A stretch of 21,565 nt of DNA from a virus. The notes below the pieces were generated by a model. The model ran no database searches. It worked only from the letters and a program-made list of their open reading frames with translations, and was not told the DNA's origin. Of this stretch, positions 5,585 through 14,235 are shown one piece after another (position 1 is the first letter of the stretch; every line of letters starts with the position of its first letter). The stretch spans positions 1-21,565 of the IMG/VR virus record IMGVR_UViG_3300020198_000120, one strand, 5' to 3'. Made by a program: the position numbers and the translations under genes.

Positions 5585-6412
5585 TTAATTGCCAGCCATG
5601 ATGTGCCAGGTCGTTGCGCCGTCAGAGACCAGCAGCGCCCATTTGCCTGCCGTTGCGGCGAGGATGGCAGTCCCTGACGCGCCGCCGGCGACGGGCGAGA
5701 CATTGGATGAGGCGCTGTTGACGGCTTGCGCTGCAATCGTCTTCACCCAAAGCTCTTTGCCGGGGTAGTTCGCTGCTGATAGCAATGTCAGCGTGGCCGA
5801 TCCTGATGCATTAAAGATCAGCCAATGATCCGTCTCGACCTGCGAATAGTTGCCCGTCTTTGTCGCCGGCGCGGAAGTCTGCATGCCTCCGGTCGCTTTG
5901 ATCGATCCAACAACGTCGACGCCTTTTTCATGAATCGTGAATGCATCCTGAGCGGCGAAAGCGCCATTTGGCGTTACCTCTACGACCCATTTGACGCCTT
6001 GCGCCGTATCAGTCCAATTCTGCGTCGCCCGCGCTTCCCAATTCGCACGGCCGGAGCTCGACATGCCCGTAGCGCCATAGCCGAAAGCATCGATGCGCGC
6101 GATGACGTTGCCGGACTGAATGGCGCTTGGGCTCGCGCCTGTGCCGTTAGCGCGGCGCAGCGTGAGGCTGGGGACGCCGGCGAAGGCGTCGACGAGATAG
6201 CGCGCGTTGGCCGCGTCGGCGCCGCAGATGCGCGCTATCCATCCCGCCGGGGGCGCCGGCAATGAAGCGACCGCTGTTGCGTTCAGCGACCAGCCTGAGA
6301 ACGGCGCTGCATATTGCGTTTCAATCGTCCCCCCGAGCGCCTGACAGGCGGCAGGGTCGACATTGCTAGCAAGCGGAAAGGCTGCCGTGAAGGCTGTGGC
6401 GACATTGCCCAT
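5585..6412 (-). CDS. Tail fibre or receptor-binding protein
   Basis: 275 residues from the ATG at 6412, preceded by a weak AGG-containing site; the longer frame to 6604 overlaps the hub gene and its extra residues are not coding-like. The first 70 residues are a Gly/Ala-rich beta domain (TAAFPLASNVDPAACQALGG). The middle (SGNVIARIDAFGYGATGM, then NWTDTAQGVKWVVEVTPNGA) matches a motif common in tail fibres. The end (TDHWLIFNASGSATLTLLS, then GTAILAATAGKWALLVSDGA) is another common fibre C-terminal module. Located directly after the hub protein, it is likely the first side or central fibre. Confidence 0.8.
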   Translation of the reverse strand: MGNVATAFTAAFPLASNVDPAACQALGGTIETQYAAPFSGWSLNATAVASLPAPPAGWIARICGADAANARYLVDAFAGVPSLTLRRANGTGASPSAIQSGNVIARIDAFGYGATGMSSSGRANWEARATQNWTDTAQGVKWVVEVTPNGAFAAQDAFTIHEKGVDVVGSIKATGGMQTSAPATKTGNYSQVETDHWLIFNASGSATLTLLSAANYPGKELWVKTIAAQAVNSASSNVSPVAGGASGTAILAATAGKWALLVSDGATTWHIMAGN

Positions 6413-6429
6413 AAAGCTATTACCTATCG

Positions 6430-8430
6430 TTAGGGGATTATGGCAGAGACGCTGGCCGAATAGGCGCTCACAGCGCCACTGCTCGATACCCAACGCGCCT
6501 GCATCGTGACCGGTGTTCCGCTTGGCAATTCCGGCGTCTGCATGATGAGCCGCGAGAGCAGCGTATCGAAATTCGACCAGCTCGTTCCATTGTCCGTCGA
6601 CCAACGGCCGTCGATCTGAAGCAGCGGATCAGCTAATAATGCTCCAACTGTGATATCAGGCACTGACTGTAATGGGATGTTCTTATTAATGTCGAGTGAG
6701 AGTTGTGCAACACCGACGCCATTTCCAGTCGATATTGATCCGGCAATGAGGTATGTTGGCGCACTAAGCGCCGGCTGATTGATTATCACGAAATCAACGA
6801 CGGTATCGACCGGAGCCGCTTCGTCCTCGAATATGTCCGGCGTCACTTCAATGAGCGACGCCTGCCAATTCGCGAGCGAGCCATCAGGCGCAATTTTGTC
6901 GATTTCGAAGATACCGACGATTCCAACCTCAGGCGCATCGATCCTGATGACACGTTGTTTGAGAGCCGTCAGCGCGCGCGCGCCCAGGGAACAGGTGATT
7001 CGGCGTTTACGATTGACGCGTTTCACCTTGCGCGCCGCGAGGCGCCATGCCTGATTTACTGAGGTTACCCATTCGAAATCCAATGAGGCGCTACGCCTTC
7101 CGATCTTGGAGATCGAATAAGCATCCTCATAGATCGGCGCCTGCACGCGCTGATGGTTTTGGCGCGACTCGATATAGGTCGTTCGCATGGAATTGAATTC
7201 TTCATTAGACGATGGCCCAAAATCCTCAATAAACGCTCCGATATCAGCACTCGTGAAGGTGATCGCGGGCTCGCGCCATTTTCCGATCGCCATCGTGAAT
7301 AAACCATTTTGGTCGACGCCATAGTCGGCGTCACAACTTTCCATGATTTTACTCAAAACTTCGCGCGGTTCCATATCCATCGTGACCAATGCGGACAGGC
7401 GCGCGAATGGCTCATATGCCGCGGAGCCGCCGTTGAAGCCGGCGTGCTTAATAGGAACAAGTCTATCACAGTCATTGGCGGCTTCCGCGATCGAAAGCCA
7501 GTTAATCCCCTTGATTGCAGTTAGGTTTTCAGAAATCAGCCAATTGACATAATCAGCAGCGATGAGCGCCGGGTTTTCGCTCCATTTCCAAGTCGTGTCG
7601 TAAATATCGTAGCTGGTGTATACTTGCGTCCGATCGCGTGGATCATACACGCGAGCGCCGCGATAGATGAACGAATACCTCGGAAATCCATTAGGGAATA
7701 TCTTCAAACGGTCGCCTGCGGCGGCAGTGGCGTCCGCTCGAAGGTAATAGCAGGTCACGTCCTTGCCTACATGCGCGTCAGTCCATATCGGCGCCCACGC
7801 CGCATCAAGGGTTTGCGCATGTGGCCCTAACAGAAACGATGGATAGCCAGATGGTGCGGCGTTGGCCGCCTCAACGGCTATTATACTGCTGGTCAAGAGA
7901 TTGCTACCAGATGATTTACTACCAGAGGAAGGCTGAAATATATTTGGACTTAAAGCACTTATGGGCGCTTGAGACCAAATATATTGTTTTGTGAATGGAT
8001 TATAGCCTGAAATATACCAATAATAACCACTAACGACATAAGATTGTTGAAGCGGCACAAGCTCATCGTCGCAAATGAGCGCATCGAATCCATCCACTGG
8101 TCCGTCGTTCAAATATATGCCGTAAAATAGATATCTCTTATTAGTGGTAGTTTCCTCAAAAAATATCACGCCACTTTGGCGCACGCGCCCATAGGCCTTG
8201 ATCCTTGGCGCGGTCGAAGATTGTACTGTTGTCGTTAGCGGCGGCGGCGTCTGCGGCACCTGCGGGATTTGGAACTGAGGTTGCTCGCGCCTCCCACGAG
8301 TTCGACCAAGAAAGGAAAGGCCAATACCAGCCCCGGCTGCGAGAAAATTCAATCCTGGCGGCAGAAAAGACGCAGCGACGGACAGCGCCGCGCCGGCGAT
8401 GCGTTTAATAGGACTAACGATTTTAGACAT
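6430..8430 (-). CDS. Tail tip hub / host-specificity protein (gpJ-like)
   Basis: 666 residues. The ATG at 8430 overlaps the upstream stop by 8 bases. Residues 8-43 are hydrophobic and Gly/Ala-rich (GAALSVAASFLPPGLNFLAA), followed by a proline-rich segment (PQTPPPLTTT). The large middle part includes YGRVRQSGVIFFEETTTNKR, ISENLTAIKGINWLSIAEA and DADYGVDQNGLFTMAIGKWR, the pattern of gp27/gpJ-type central hubs. A C-terminal beta-sandwich (RWSTDNGTSWSNF, then MQARWVSSSGAVSAYSASV) resembles an FN3-like extension. It would close the tail tube and hold the fibres. An AT-rich patch covers about residues 90-170. Confidence 0.85.
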   Translation of the reverse strand: MSKIVSPIKRIAGAALSVAASFLPPGLNFLAAGAGIGLSFLGRTRGRREQPQFQIPQVPQTPPPLTTTVQSSTAPRIKAYGRVRQSGVIFFEETTTNKRYLFYGIYLNDGPVDGFDALICDDELVPLQQSYVVSGYYWYISGYNPFTKQYIWSQAPISALSPNIFQPSSGSKSSGSNLLTSSIIAVEAANAAPSGYPSFLLGPHAQTLDAAWAPIWTDAHVGKDVTCYYLRADATAAAGDRLKIFPNGFPRYSFIYRGARVYDPRDRTQVYTSYDIYDTTWKWSENPALIAADYVNWLISENLTAIKGINWLSIAEAANDCDRLVPIKHAGFNGGSAAYEPFARLSALVTMDMEPREVLSKIMESCDADYGVDQNGLFTMAIGKWREPAITFTSADIGAFIEDFGPSSNEEFNSMRTTYIESRQNHQRVQAPIYEDAYSISKIGRRSASLDFEWVTSVNQAWRLAARKVKRVNRKRRITCSLGARALTALKQRVIRIDAPEVGIVGIFEIDKIAPDGSLANWQASLIEVTPDIFEDEAAPVDTVVDFVIINQPALSAPTYLIAGSISTGNGVGVAQLSLDINKNIPLQSVPDITVGALLADPLLQIDGRWSTDNGTSWSNFDTLLSRLIMQTPELPSGTPVTMQARWVSSSGAVSAYSASVSAIIP
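7860..8170 (-). other. AT-rich patch within the hub gene
   Basis: By hand count only 42 of 120 bases are G or C in 7921-8040 and 20 of 60 in 8101-8160, well below the GC-rich flanks. It encodes a Tyr/Ser-rich segment (VVSGYYWYISGYNPFTKQYI, then PSSGSKSSGSN). The change in base composition inside one intact gene suggests a module gained by recombination. Confidence 0.7.
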
Positions 8431-8782
8431 TTGTCGTCGTTGGAATACGCCAGCAGGCGATGACCTTCGGCTTGAGACGCGCTACGGCGCCAAAACTGCG
8501 CGTTACGAACCAGCCCTCAGCCGTCAATACGCCGACGATAAGGTCTCCGCCTTCCTGCTCAGCAAGCGCGACCGCATTGGCTTCTGGCGCGCACGGCTCA
8601 AGGCCAATGAGGTTGCACCATATGGCAACGCCTTGCGCGATACCGTTCCTATGCCATGCGTACCGTATCGCGCTCGGCGATGGGGTTTTTGAGACGCCGC
8701 GATAGTTGAGCCAACGCGCCACAAAGCCCGCGCAAGGTTCGTTGGAACTCGCTGGTAGAAGAGCAAAATCGAGCGGCGTCAT
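8423..8782 (-). CDS. Tail tip assembly protein, DUF6950-like (possible peptidase relic)
   Basis: 119 residues from the ATG at 8782, which overlaps the previous TGA as ATGA; a TTG at 8791 is an alternative. EPCAGFVARWLN (Cys17), then EGGDLIVGVLTAEGWFVTRS and a final VIACWRIP match small proteins that sit where the NlpC/P60-type tail peptidase lies in lambda and in gene transfer agents. The Cys and the GD turn are kept, but no histidine follows the GD turn, so hydrolase activity is doubtful. It lies between a tail protein and the hub, coupled to both. Confidence 0.7.
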   Translation of the reverse strand: MTPLDFALLPASSNEPCAGFVARWLNYRGVSKTPSPSAIRYAWHRNGIAQGVAIWCNLIGLEPCAPEANAVALAEQEGGDLIVGVLTAEGWFVTRSFGAVARLKPKVIACWRIPTTTNV

Positions 8783-9345
8783 TGCGACCAAAAAATCGTA
8801 TGCGTGAAGCCGACGCGCTTGAAAATCTTATCGCCGGGATGACGCGCCTGCTGGTCGGCGTCGGTAACGAGATTGAGCGTAGGAAGATGCTTTGATGCGA
8901 AAAGCGGTTCCGCGGTGAGTTCCAGAATGTATGTGTCGTCGGAATATTTCAGCGCGGCGCGGTCAATGATCGCCATCTGGCAGAGATAGGGCATGTCAAC
9001 AGGTCGCCAGTCGCTATCAGACAACAGCACATAGACGCTCGCCGTGCGTCCGCGCATTTGCGACTCCTGATCACGCGCGGCTTGCGCAAGTTCATTGTTG
9101 AGCCCGGAAAGCGTCATCGTCACAAAATCTGTCGCCGCCTCATATCCGAAATTGAGGCCAGAAATATCACCGAAAGCGCCGAGTCCCTCCCATTCTCGAC
9201 CATCGTTTGTCGTCACGCCGCCCTGTCCGCGCCAGAGCCGGAGTGTTTCGTTCAGCAGCTCCAGTTCGACAGCGACCGCCATATTCACGATTTGCCCAGC
9301 GAGGAGCAATTGCGCGGCGTCAGTGAAGATCAGCGACGCACTCAC
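8779..9345 (-). CDS. Tail tip protein (DUF2163-like position and pattern)
   Basis: 188 residues. GTG at 9345 is preferred: it overlaps the previous TGA as GTGA and has AGAGG 7 bases upstream; a TTG one codon earlier is possible. AVELELLNETLRLWRGQGGV and GREWEGLGAFGDISGL, followed by VTMTLSGLNNELA, resemble beta-rich tail tip proteins between the distal tail protein and the peptidase in lambda-like and gene-transfer-agent tails. It probably forms part of the ring below the tube. Confidence 0.7.
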   Translation of the reverse strand: MSASLIFTDAAQLLLAGQIVNMAVAVELELLNETLRLWRGQGGVTTNDGREWEGLGAFGDISGLNFGYEAATDFVTMTLSGLNNELAQAARDQESQMRGRTASVYVLLSDSDWRPVDMPYLCQMAIIDRAALKYSDDTYILELTAEPLFASKHLPTLNLVTDADQQARHPGDKIFKRVGFTHTIFWSQ

Positions 9346-10010
9346 CAATTTGCCTCTTCGAAAGACAAATCGATTTCGCCCCAGCGGCCAAACTGCATCT
9401 GCAAACCGGCTTCTTTTTCTTCGAGATAGGCAAGCATGCGCGGGTCATCGATCTCGATCTTCGTTCCGGCCGCGTGCGCCGCCCGCAGCGGCGGCCAGAT
9501 GCGCGCGAGGTCGACGATCAGTGATTCAATGACATGAAGCCGCCCGGAGAGTTCTATGTAGTCGCCCGCCTGCAGGGGAGCCTGCTGCGAGTTCGTGATT
9601 ACGATCTCCGTCGCGCCCTTGGCCGCGCCCGCGGCGAGCGTGCAATCCGAAAGCGATGAGACGAAGCGATAGCCGCTGGAAAATATCTTGCCGTTGGTGA
9701 ACGTATGATAGATCGGGCTCGTCGCGCCGGCGCGGCGGACTGGGCCGTTCGCATAATCATAAGGTCCAACATAGATCGGCTCCGCGCGGCCTTCTATAAG
9801 CGCCAGCAACGCGCGAAAGGCTAGGATATTGGATTTCCGCGCCAGACAGCCTGTATAGACCAGCCGCCAACCCCCGGCGCTGGAGACGACTGTTTGCGGG
9901 CGTCCTGCGATCGGCTGCGGGCCTCTTGTGACCGGTCTGCCTTTGACGGGCGTTATGTGACGCACGGGGATCGTCTTGATCGGCCATACGGCGATAAGTG
10001 GGTCACGCAT
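9342..10010 (-). CDS. Distal tail protein candidate
   Basis: 222 residues from the ATG at 10010, six bases after the tape measure stop. A proline-rich start (VWPIKTIPVRHITPVKGRPV) leads into beta-rich sequence (GGWRLVYTGCLARKS, IEGRAEPIYVGPYDYANGP) and a late turn-rich module (GATEIVITNSQQAPLQAGDY, then IELSGRLHVIESL) typical of tail proteins. The C-terminus is acidic (GEIDLSFEEANW). First gene after the tape measure is the usual place of the distal tail (Dit/gpM-like) protein; the family name is not certain. Confidence 0.65.
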   Translation of the reverse strand: MRDPLIAVWPIKTIPVRHITPVKGRPVTRGPQPIAGRPQTVVSSAGGWRLVYTGCLARKSNILAFRALLALIEGRAEPIYVGPYDYANGPVRRAGATSPIYHTFTNGKIFSSGYRFVSSLSDCTLAAGAAKGATEIVITNSQQAPLQAGDYIELSGRLHVIESLIVDLARIWPPLRAAHAAGTKIEIDDPRMLAYLEEKEAGLQMQFGRWGEIDLSFEEANW

Positions 10011-10016
10011 CGAAGC

Positions 10017-12275
10017 CTATTTCCGTCGCATGTTGTGATTGGCGAGAATGGACGGGACTTCCTTCTCTAAAGCGGCTGCGCGCGACTCGATGAGAAATAC
10101 GATCTGATCGTCGCTCATGCGCTGAGGCGTCATCGTCACCCCCGTCGATTGATCGATGAAGGTAATTTTTGGAGTTTGCGAGTCGCGCATTGCAACCGGG
10201 ATCGATCGTCCATCAGGAAGCGGCACATAGGCCTCCGGCTGGCGGCCTTCTCCAAAGAGCGCCATCTGCGGCGAATTGGCGATGCCGCCGCTCGCATAGC
10301 GATGCAGCGGCAGCGGGCCAGTGCCGGTCATGATCCCGCCGTCGGCAAAGGGAAAGGCGAATTTGAACGGCGCGCCGCTGAATAGGCCCTTACCGCCGCC
10401 GAACAGATTGCCGAACAGACTGCCGAAAATGCCACCGCCCGAGGATTTGTCGCCGGCCGCGCCGAACAGCGAATTCGTCAGGCTGCGCGAGGCAATATCG
10501 ATGATTTTGCGCTCGATCTGTTCGAGTGTGCTCCTGAACGCGTCGCCGGCGTTCTTGGAGCCGACAAGGCCATTGGCGAGCGACGAAAACGAGCTGCGCG
10601 CGATATCGCCGACCTCGCGCATCGTGTCCCGCCAGGCTTCGGCGGCCTTGGCGTTGGCCTTTTGCGCGCGCTCCGCGTCGTCAAGTTTCGTCACCAGAGC
10701 GGCGATTTCGTCCTTTTGTTCCTGCGTCGCCTTGGTTCCGAGTTTGCGCTGCTCATTCTCGATTTTGATCTTGAGCGAGATTTCGTCATGTGCCAGACCC
10801 TCGGACGCGACAAGCGCGATGCGGTTCTTGAGGTCCGCTTCGACATCGGCAAAGCGCTCTTCCGACTTGGACTGTGCAGCCCCCGCAACTCGGCGGCGAG
10901 CGGCGGCTTTTGCCGCCTCTGCACGCTGCTCAAAACGCGAACGCGAAGCCCCAGCGGTTTGAGGCTGGATGATGCCGGACTCGCTGAGGGGAATGAACCG
11001 CCCCTTGAATGGCGTTTCGCCTGTCACGAGCTCGCGCACGGTATCGAACGGATGCAGAAAGCCGCGCATCACGGCCTGCAGGTTTTGCGACTCAGATACC
11101 GCCTGAGCGATCGTCCCGACGATTTCATACCAGCCGAGTTTGAGTGTAGCGACCGGATCGCCCAAGTCCTGAAACGCCTTGAGCAGCTTGTCGCTGGCCA
11201 CTGCCGCGGCGGCGTCAATCTGCAACTGCGTCTCATGCGCGGCCCGCGCTGCCTGGTCGAGATGGTCGCCGACGCGGCCCGTCGCCTCCGCCAAGCCGTT
11301 CATCGACGCGGCGCCGCTCTCGATTGCATCGAACATCTTCCGCCCGGCGTCTTCGCCGAACAGCGATTGGGCCAGTCCGAGCCCTTCGGCGCCTGGCAGT
11401 TCCCTGATTTTCTTTTCGATGATGTCGATGAATTCTCCGGCGGTTCTGGCGCCGTCCGCCACTTTCAAAAAGCCCGCGTCGATCTTCTCCAGCGCGCTTT
11501 TGACTGCGCCCTCATTGCGGGCGAACTGTTCGAACTGCATCGATGCATTGGCGAAGGCGCCGACCGCGCTTTTCTCGTCGAGTCCGACGCCAGCGCCGAC
11601 GATCTTTGCGCCTTGGACCTGCTCAGCCGTCAGACCAGACAGCTTCGCCGTCTCGCCGATCTTGGCGAGCGCGCTTTCAGCCTTCAGCGCCGCAACCTCA
11701 ATCCCCGCAACGGCGGCTGTGAGCTGGACGGCAATGCCGATCGGCGAGGTCAGCGCGCGAACCACGCCCGCGCCGAAAGAGCGAAGCGCGCCAGCGGCGC
11801 CGGCCCCGCTCGATCCGAAAACATCGGCAATCTGCGAGCCCTGTTGGAACAGCACGGTCAGCGGCGCCTGGCCGCCCGCAAGCGACACGCCGACATCCTG
11901 GAATTGGCGCGACAGATTGATCCATTCGTGGCGCGCCAGCCCAACAGCACGGGCGTTGTCATTGACGGCGCCGGTTAGTCGCCGGTGACGGTCGGTCGCG
12001 AGGTCGAGCACGCGCTGCGCGTCCTGTTCGGTGCGCACGCCGGCCGCGACCGCCGCGTTAGCGCGGACATAGGTCGAAGCCACCTGGGCGGCGGAACGCG
12101 CCTGACCGTCGAGTGATCGCTCGAGCCGGTCGAAGTCGCGCGCGGCGTTGCGCGCCTCTTTCGACAGACCCTGCATCGCAGCGTCGCCCGTCTCGCCGAT
12201 CTTTTTCAGCGCGGCGATGATCTTTTCGTCGCCCTCAGCGCCAAGGCGCAGCGTGACAGCGGATTTTCCGGCCAT
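10017..12275 (-). CDS. Tail length tape measure protein
   Basis: 752 residues, the longest gene, directly after the tail chaperone pair. The N-terminal 120 residues are helical and coiled-coil (EKIIAALKKIGETGDAAMQG). RQFQDVGVSLAGGQAPLTVL and FQQGSQIADVFGSSG form the signature segment of the lambda gpH / TMP_2 group. Hydrophobic helices follow (VVRALTSPIGIAVQLTAAVA). The long helical middle and the Gly-rich C-terminal end (GGGIFGSLFGNLFGGGKG; FADGGIMTGTGPLPLHRYAS) are typical. At roughly 0.15 nm per residue it would set a tail of about 110 nm, fitting a siphovirus. Confidence 0.95.
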   Translation of the reverse strand: MAGKSAVTLRLGAEGDEKIIAALKKIGETGDAAMQGLSKEARNAARDFDRLERSLDGQARSAAQVASTYVRANAAVAAGVRTEQDAQRVLDLATDRHRRLTGAVNDNARAVGLARHEWINLSRQFQDVGVSLAGGQAPLTVLFQQGSQIADVFGSSGAGAAGALRSFGAGVVRALTSPIGIAVQLTAAVAGIEVAALKAESALAKIGETAKLSGLTAEQVQGAKIVGAGVGLDEKSAVGAFANASMQFEQFARNEGAVKSALEKIDAGFLKVADGARTAGEFIDIIEKKIRELPGAEGLGLAQSLFGEDAGRKMFDAIESGAASMNGLAEATGRVGDHLDQAARAAHETQLQIDAAAAVASDKLLKAFQDLGDPVATLKLGWYEIVGTIAQAVSESQNLQAVMRGFLHPFDTVRELVTGETPFKGRFIPLSESGIIQPQTAGASRSRFEQRAEAAKAAARRRVAGAAQSKSEERFADVEADLKNRIALVASEGLAHDEISLKIKIENEQRKLGTKATQEQKDEIAALVTKLDDAERAQKANAKAAEAWRDTMREVGDIARSSFSSLANGLVGSKNAGDAFRSTLEQIERKIIDIASRSLTNSLFGAAGDKSSGGGIFGSLFGNLFGGGKGLFSGAPFKFAFPFADGGIMTGTGPLPLHRYASGGIANSPQMALFGEGRQPEAYVPLPDGRSIPVAMRDSQTPKITFIDQSTGVTMTPQRMSDDQIVFLIESRAAALEKEVPSILANHNMRRK

Positions 12276-12281
12276 GCGAGG

Positions 12282-13039
12282 TCAATCCTGTTTTTTGGCG
12301 ACGCCGGCGAGCATGCCTGTTTCGGCGACGACCAGCAGTTCGAGGAACGGCTGACGGTCGCAATGCGACGCCAGCAGCAGCGCCTGTGCGTAATCGACGC
12401 CGCAGATCGCGCCCGCCATGCCGGCGCGCTTCATGACGCCAGGCGATGAGCAGGCGGCGAGCGCCGCAGCGCCCTCGACCGTGCGCGGCATGTGTTTATG
12501 TTCGGGGCAAAGCCTGCCGCCGGCGCCCGGTTTTCCCTTCGCGCAGGCCGAGCCTAATTCGCGGCAGCTCCGGCAGTAGGCGGCGCCCCCGCCGGCGCGC
12601 CATTCGGCGAGAGCGCTGATGCGTTTCCCTCTTCGTCCATCTCGACGAGTCGCGCCATCAGCGCCGAAGAGATCAGCGCGTAGAGCGCTGGATCGCGCAG
12701 AAGATCGGCGACATTCTCGCGCGTGAGCGCCAGCTGCGCGCCGGTTTCGTCGCCGACGCCCTCCCATGATGCGACGCAGCGCATGCAGAGTTCGACATTG
12801 AAAACCAGCAGGGAGACGCCTGAAGACAGGCCTTCGTCTTCGGTCAATGACGCGGCGTCGCCGATATCAAGACCGAGTTCGGACAGCGCCCGCGCGCCGG
12901 CGCGGACGGACTGGAAGAATTCGCGCGCCGCGTGGAGCGCCGCCTCGCGATCAATGCTCGTCGCCTGCCGATAGGTCAGCGACGCGCCTGGGCCGAGCGG
13001 CAGGACGAGCCCTCTTTTTGGTTTGCCGATGCGAATCAT
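12282..13039 (-). CDS. Frameshifted tail assembly chaperone (gpGT-like fusion)
   Basis: A -1 shift at the GGGAAAC heptamer (12623-12629) joins residues 1-139 of the gpG-like frame to 113 residues of the overlapping frame, giving 252 residues. The second frame has no plausible start of its own: it is antisense-like until the slip site and becomes coherent after it. The extension contains YCRSCRELG and CPEHKH, a possible zinc-binding cluster, then a helical end (AICGVDYAQALLLASHCDRQ, PFLELLVVAETGMLAGVAKK). In lambda the GT form links tail tube protein to the tape measure; the gene sits at exactly that place. Confidence 0.82.
12554..13039 (-). CDS. Tail assembly chaperone, unshifted form (gpG-like)
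   Basis: 161 residues from the ATG at 13039, which overlaps the tail tube stop (TGATG). The N-terminal beta-rich part (KRGLVLPLGPGASLTYRQAT) is followed by helices (REAALHAAREFFQSVRAGAR, LTRENVADLLRDPALYALIS). After the slip site the unshifted frame gives only a low-complexity Ala/Pro/Gly tail (NGAPAGAPPTAGAAAN). Normal translation gives this short form in excess, and a minority of ribosomes make the fusion. Acts during tail assembly only and is absent from the virion in known systems. Confidence 0.85.
   Translation of the reverse strand: MIRIGKPKRGLVLPLGPGASLTYRQATSIDREAALHAAREFFQSVRAGARALSELGLDIGDAASLTEDEGLSSGVSLLVFNVELCMRCVASWEGVGDETGAQLALTRENVADLLRDPALYALISSALMARLVEMDEEGNASALSPNGAPAGAPPTAGAAAN
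12623..12629 (-). promoter_or_regulatory. -1 programmed ribosomal frameshift slippery heptamer GGGAAAC
   Basis: In the zero frame the codons read GAG GGA AAC (E137, G138, N139), giving X XXY YYZ = G GGA AAC, a canonical -1 heptamer in the right phase (lambda uses GGGAAAG). Downstream there is very GC-rich sequence able to form hairpins, for example CGCC-GAAT-GGCG starting about 14 bases after the heptamer. The -1 frame stays open for 113 codons. Confidence 0.88.
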
Positions 13040-14001
13040 CAGTAGGTCGCCACCTGGTTTTTGAGCGTCGCCGTCAGCATCGCCGTCGCGGCGGTCTGGC
13101 GCGCCTTGAAGGCGATCGTTTGCTGAATGCCGCCGGGGCCTTCGATCGGCACGCCGGCGCGGGTCAGCAGGATCGCCGGACAGGACAGCACAAGCCGATT
13201 ATTAGCGCCGACGATGAATTCGACATCGAGCGTCTTTTCCGTTTCGGCGGCGGCGAGCGCGTCATAGGTCGAACCGGCGTAGCGGATGGTAAGCTCGCCG
13301 GAAAACTGCGCCTGCGCCAGCAGAACCGCCGCCCCGAACTTGTCCGACGTGTCGATATAGCGGTCCTGAACGAGGCCGGTTTCGTAGGAAAATTTCGACG
13401 CCAGCAGCGACCCGACATTGGCTGAGTCGAGTTTGACATTGGCGCCCGTCGCCTTGAACGGCGCATAGGTCCGCGCCGCGACAGGCGTTCCGCCGCCCGT
13501 CGATCCCGCGATTGCCTCGCCATAGCCGAGTATATCCAGCATGACGCGTTGAATGCCGGCCGCGTCGGCGAGATCGAAGGCGATGCTCTTCGCCGCAAGT
13601 CCGGTGTGCATGCGGTAATCGCCGGCGATCGGCTTGATTTCGACGGCATAGGACGGAAGCGTCAGCCCGCCGGACGCGAAGACATGGGTGTAATTAGTCG
13701 ACCCTGACGTCGTCGGCGCGCCGAGCGCGAGCTTCAGCCAGTCGCCGATCTGGTTCATGCAGAGCGGCAATTCGAGCGAGCCGCCATGCTCGGACAAGGC
13801 CGGCGCGAAGGCCGCGTTGTCGCGAAAATTCTGATAGGACGCGCCAATGATCGGATCGTTTTCGAGCGGCTTCGTCTCTTTCAGTGACGACTTATAGAAA
13901 AAGGCGCGCTGGTAATTGCCGCTCGGCGCGGCCCCATAGGAGGACTCGACCTTAAACAGAAGATCGGAAAGCTGCCCGAGGGCGATTGAGGCGGTGGCCA
14001 T
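13039..14001 (-). CDS. Major tail tube protein
   Basis: 320 residues from the ATG at 14001, with AAGGA about 10 bases upstream. The N-terminus (QLSDLLFKVESSYGAAPSGN) and the following YQRAFFYKSSLKETKPLEND are typical of siphoviral tail tube proteins of the TTP family. LGAPTTSGSTNYTHVFASGG and PSYAVEIKPIAGDYRMHTGL are characteristic of tube subunits that look like those of gene transfer agents and lambdoid phages. It lies immediately before the chaperone and tape measure, the canonical order, and would polymerise around the tape measure. Confidence 0.88.
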   Translation of the reverse strand: MATASIALGQLSDLLFKVESSYGAAPSGNYQRAFFYKSSLKETKPLENDPIIGASYQNFRDNAAFAPALSEHGGSLELPLCMNQIGDWLKLALGAPTTSGSTNYTHVFASGGLTLPSYAVEIKPIAGDYRMHTGLAAKSIAFDLADAAGIQRVMLDILGYGEAIAGSTGGGTPVAARTYAPFKATGANVKLDSANVGSLLASKFSYETGLVQDRYIDTSDKFGAAVLLAQAQFSGELTIRYAGSTYDALAAAETEKTLDVEFIVGANNRLVLSCPAILLTRAGVPIEGPGGIQQTIAFKARQTAATAMLTATLKNQVATY

Positions 14002-14006
14002 CTTTC

Positions 14007-14234
14007 TTAATCCTTCCTGATGATGCCGGCGACGCCGAGGTCGATTTCAGACGCCGGGCGGCTCTTGCCTTCCAGCGCCTTGGCGTTTTCCGGCGTATTG
14101 GGGACGACGGCGCCGCTATGAATGCCCGGCGCGTCGCCGAGCGCGACGAGATAATTCGAAACGACGACGGCGGTGGTCATCGCCGGCGCAGCGTCGGAAA
14201 CGCCTGGCGGAGCCGGCGGGACTTTGTCTGCCAA
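14007..14234 (-). CDS. Small protein between tail terminator and tail tube
   Basis: 75 residues if started at the TTG at 14234, which has GAGGAG 8 bases upstream and follows the previous stop by one base. The ATG at 14258 would give 83 residues but has no ribosome binding site and overlaps the upstream gene; an ATG at 14180 would drop the proline-rich leader. The protein has a proline-rich start (KVPPAPPGVSD), then TTAVVVSNYLVALGDAPGIH and a polar end. No family recognised; position suggests a tail completion or tube accessory role. Confidence 0.65.
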   Translation of the reverse strand: MADKVPPAPPGVSDAAPAMTTAVVVSNYLVALGDAPGIHSGAVVPNTPENAKALEGKSRPASEIDLGVAGIIRKD

Positions 14235-14235
14235 T

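Noticed and set aside
6413-6604. Upstream extension of the fibre gene to 6604
   Set aside because: The extra 64 residues overlap the hub gene in another frame and have no fibre-like character; the ATG at 6412 gives normal spacing.
10662-11978. 438-codon plus-strand open frame
   Set aside because: Lies wholly antisense to the tape measure gene; composition is that of a shadow frame in GC-rich DNA, with no family pattern or ribosome binding site.
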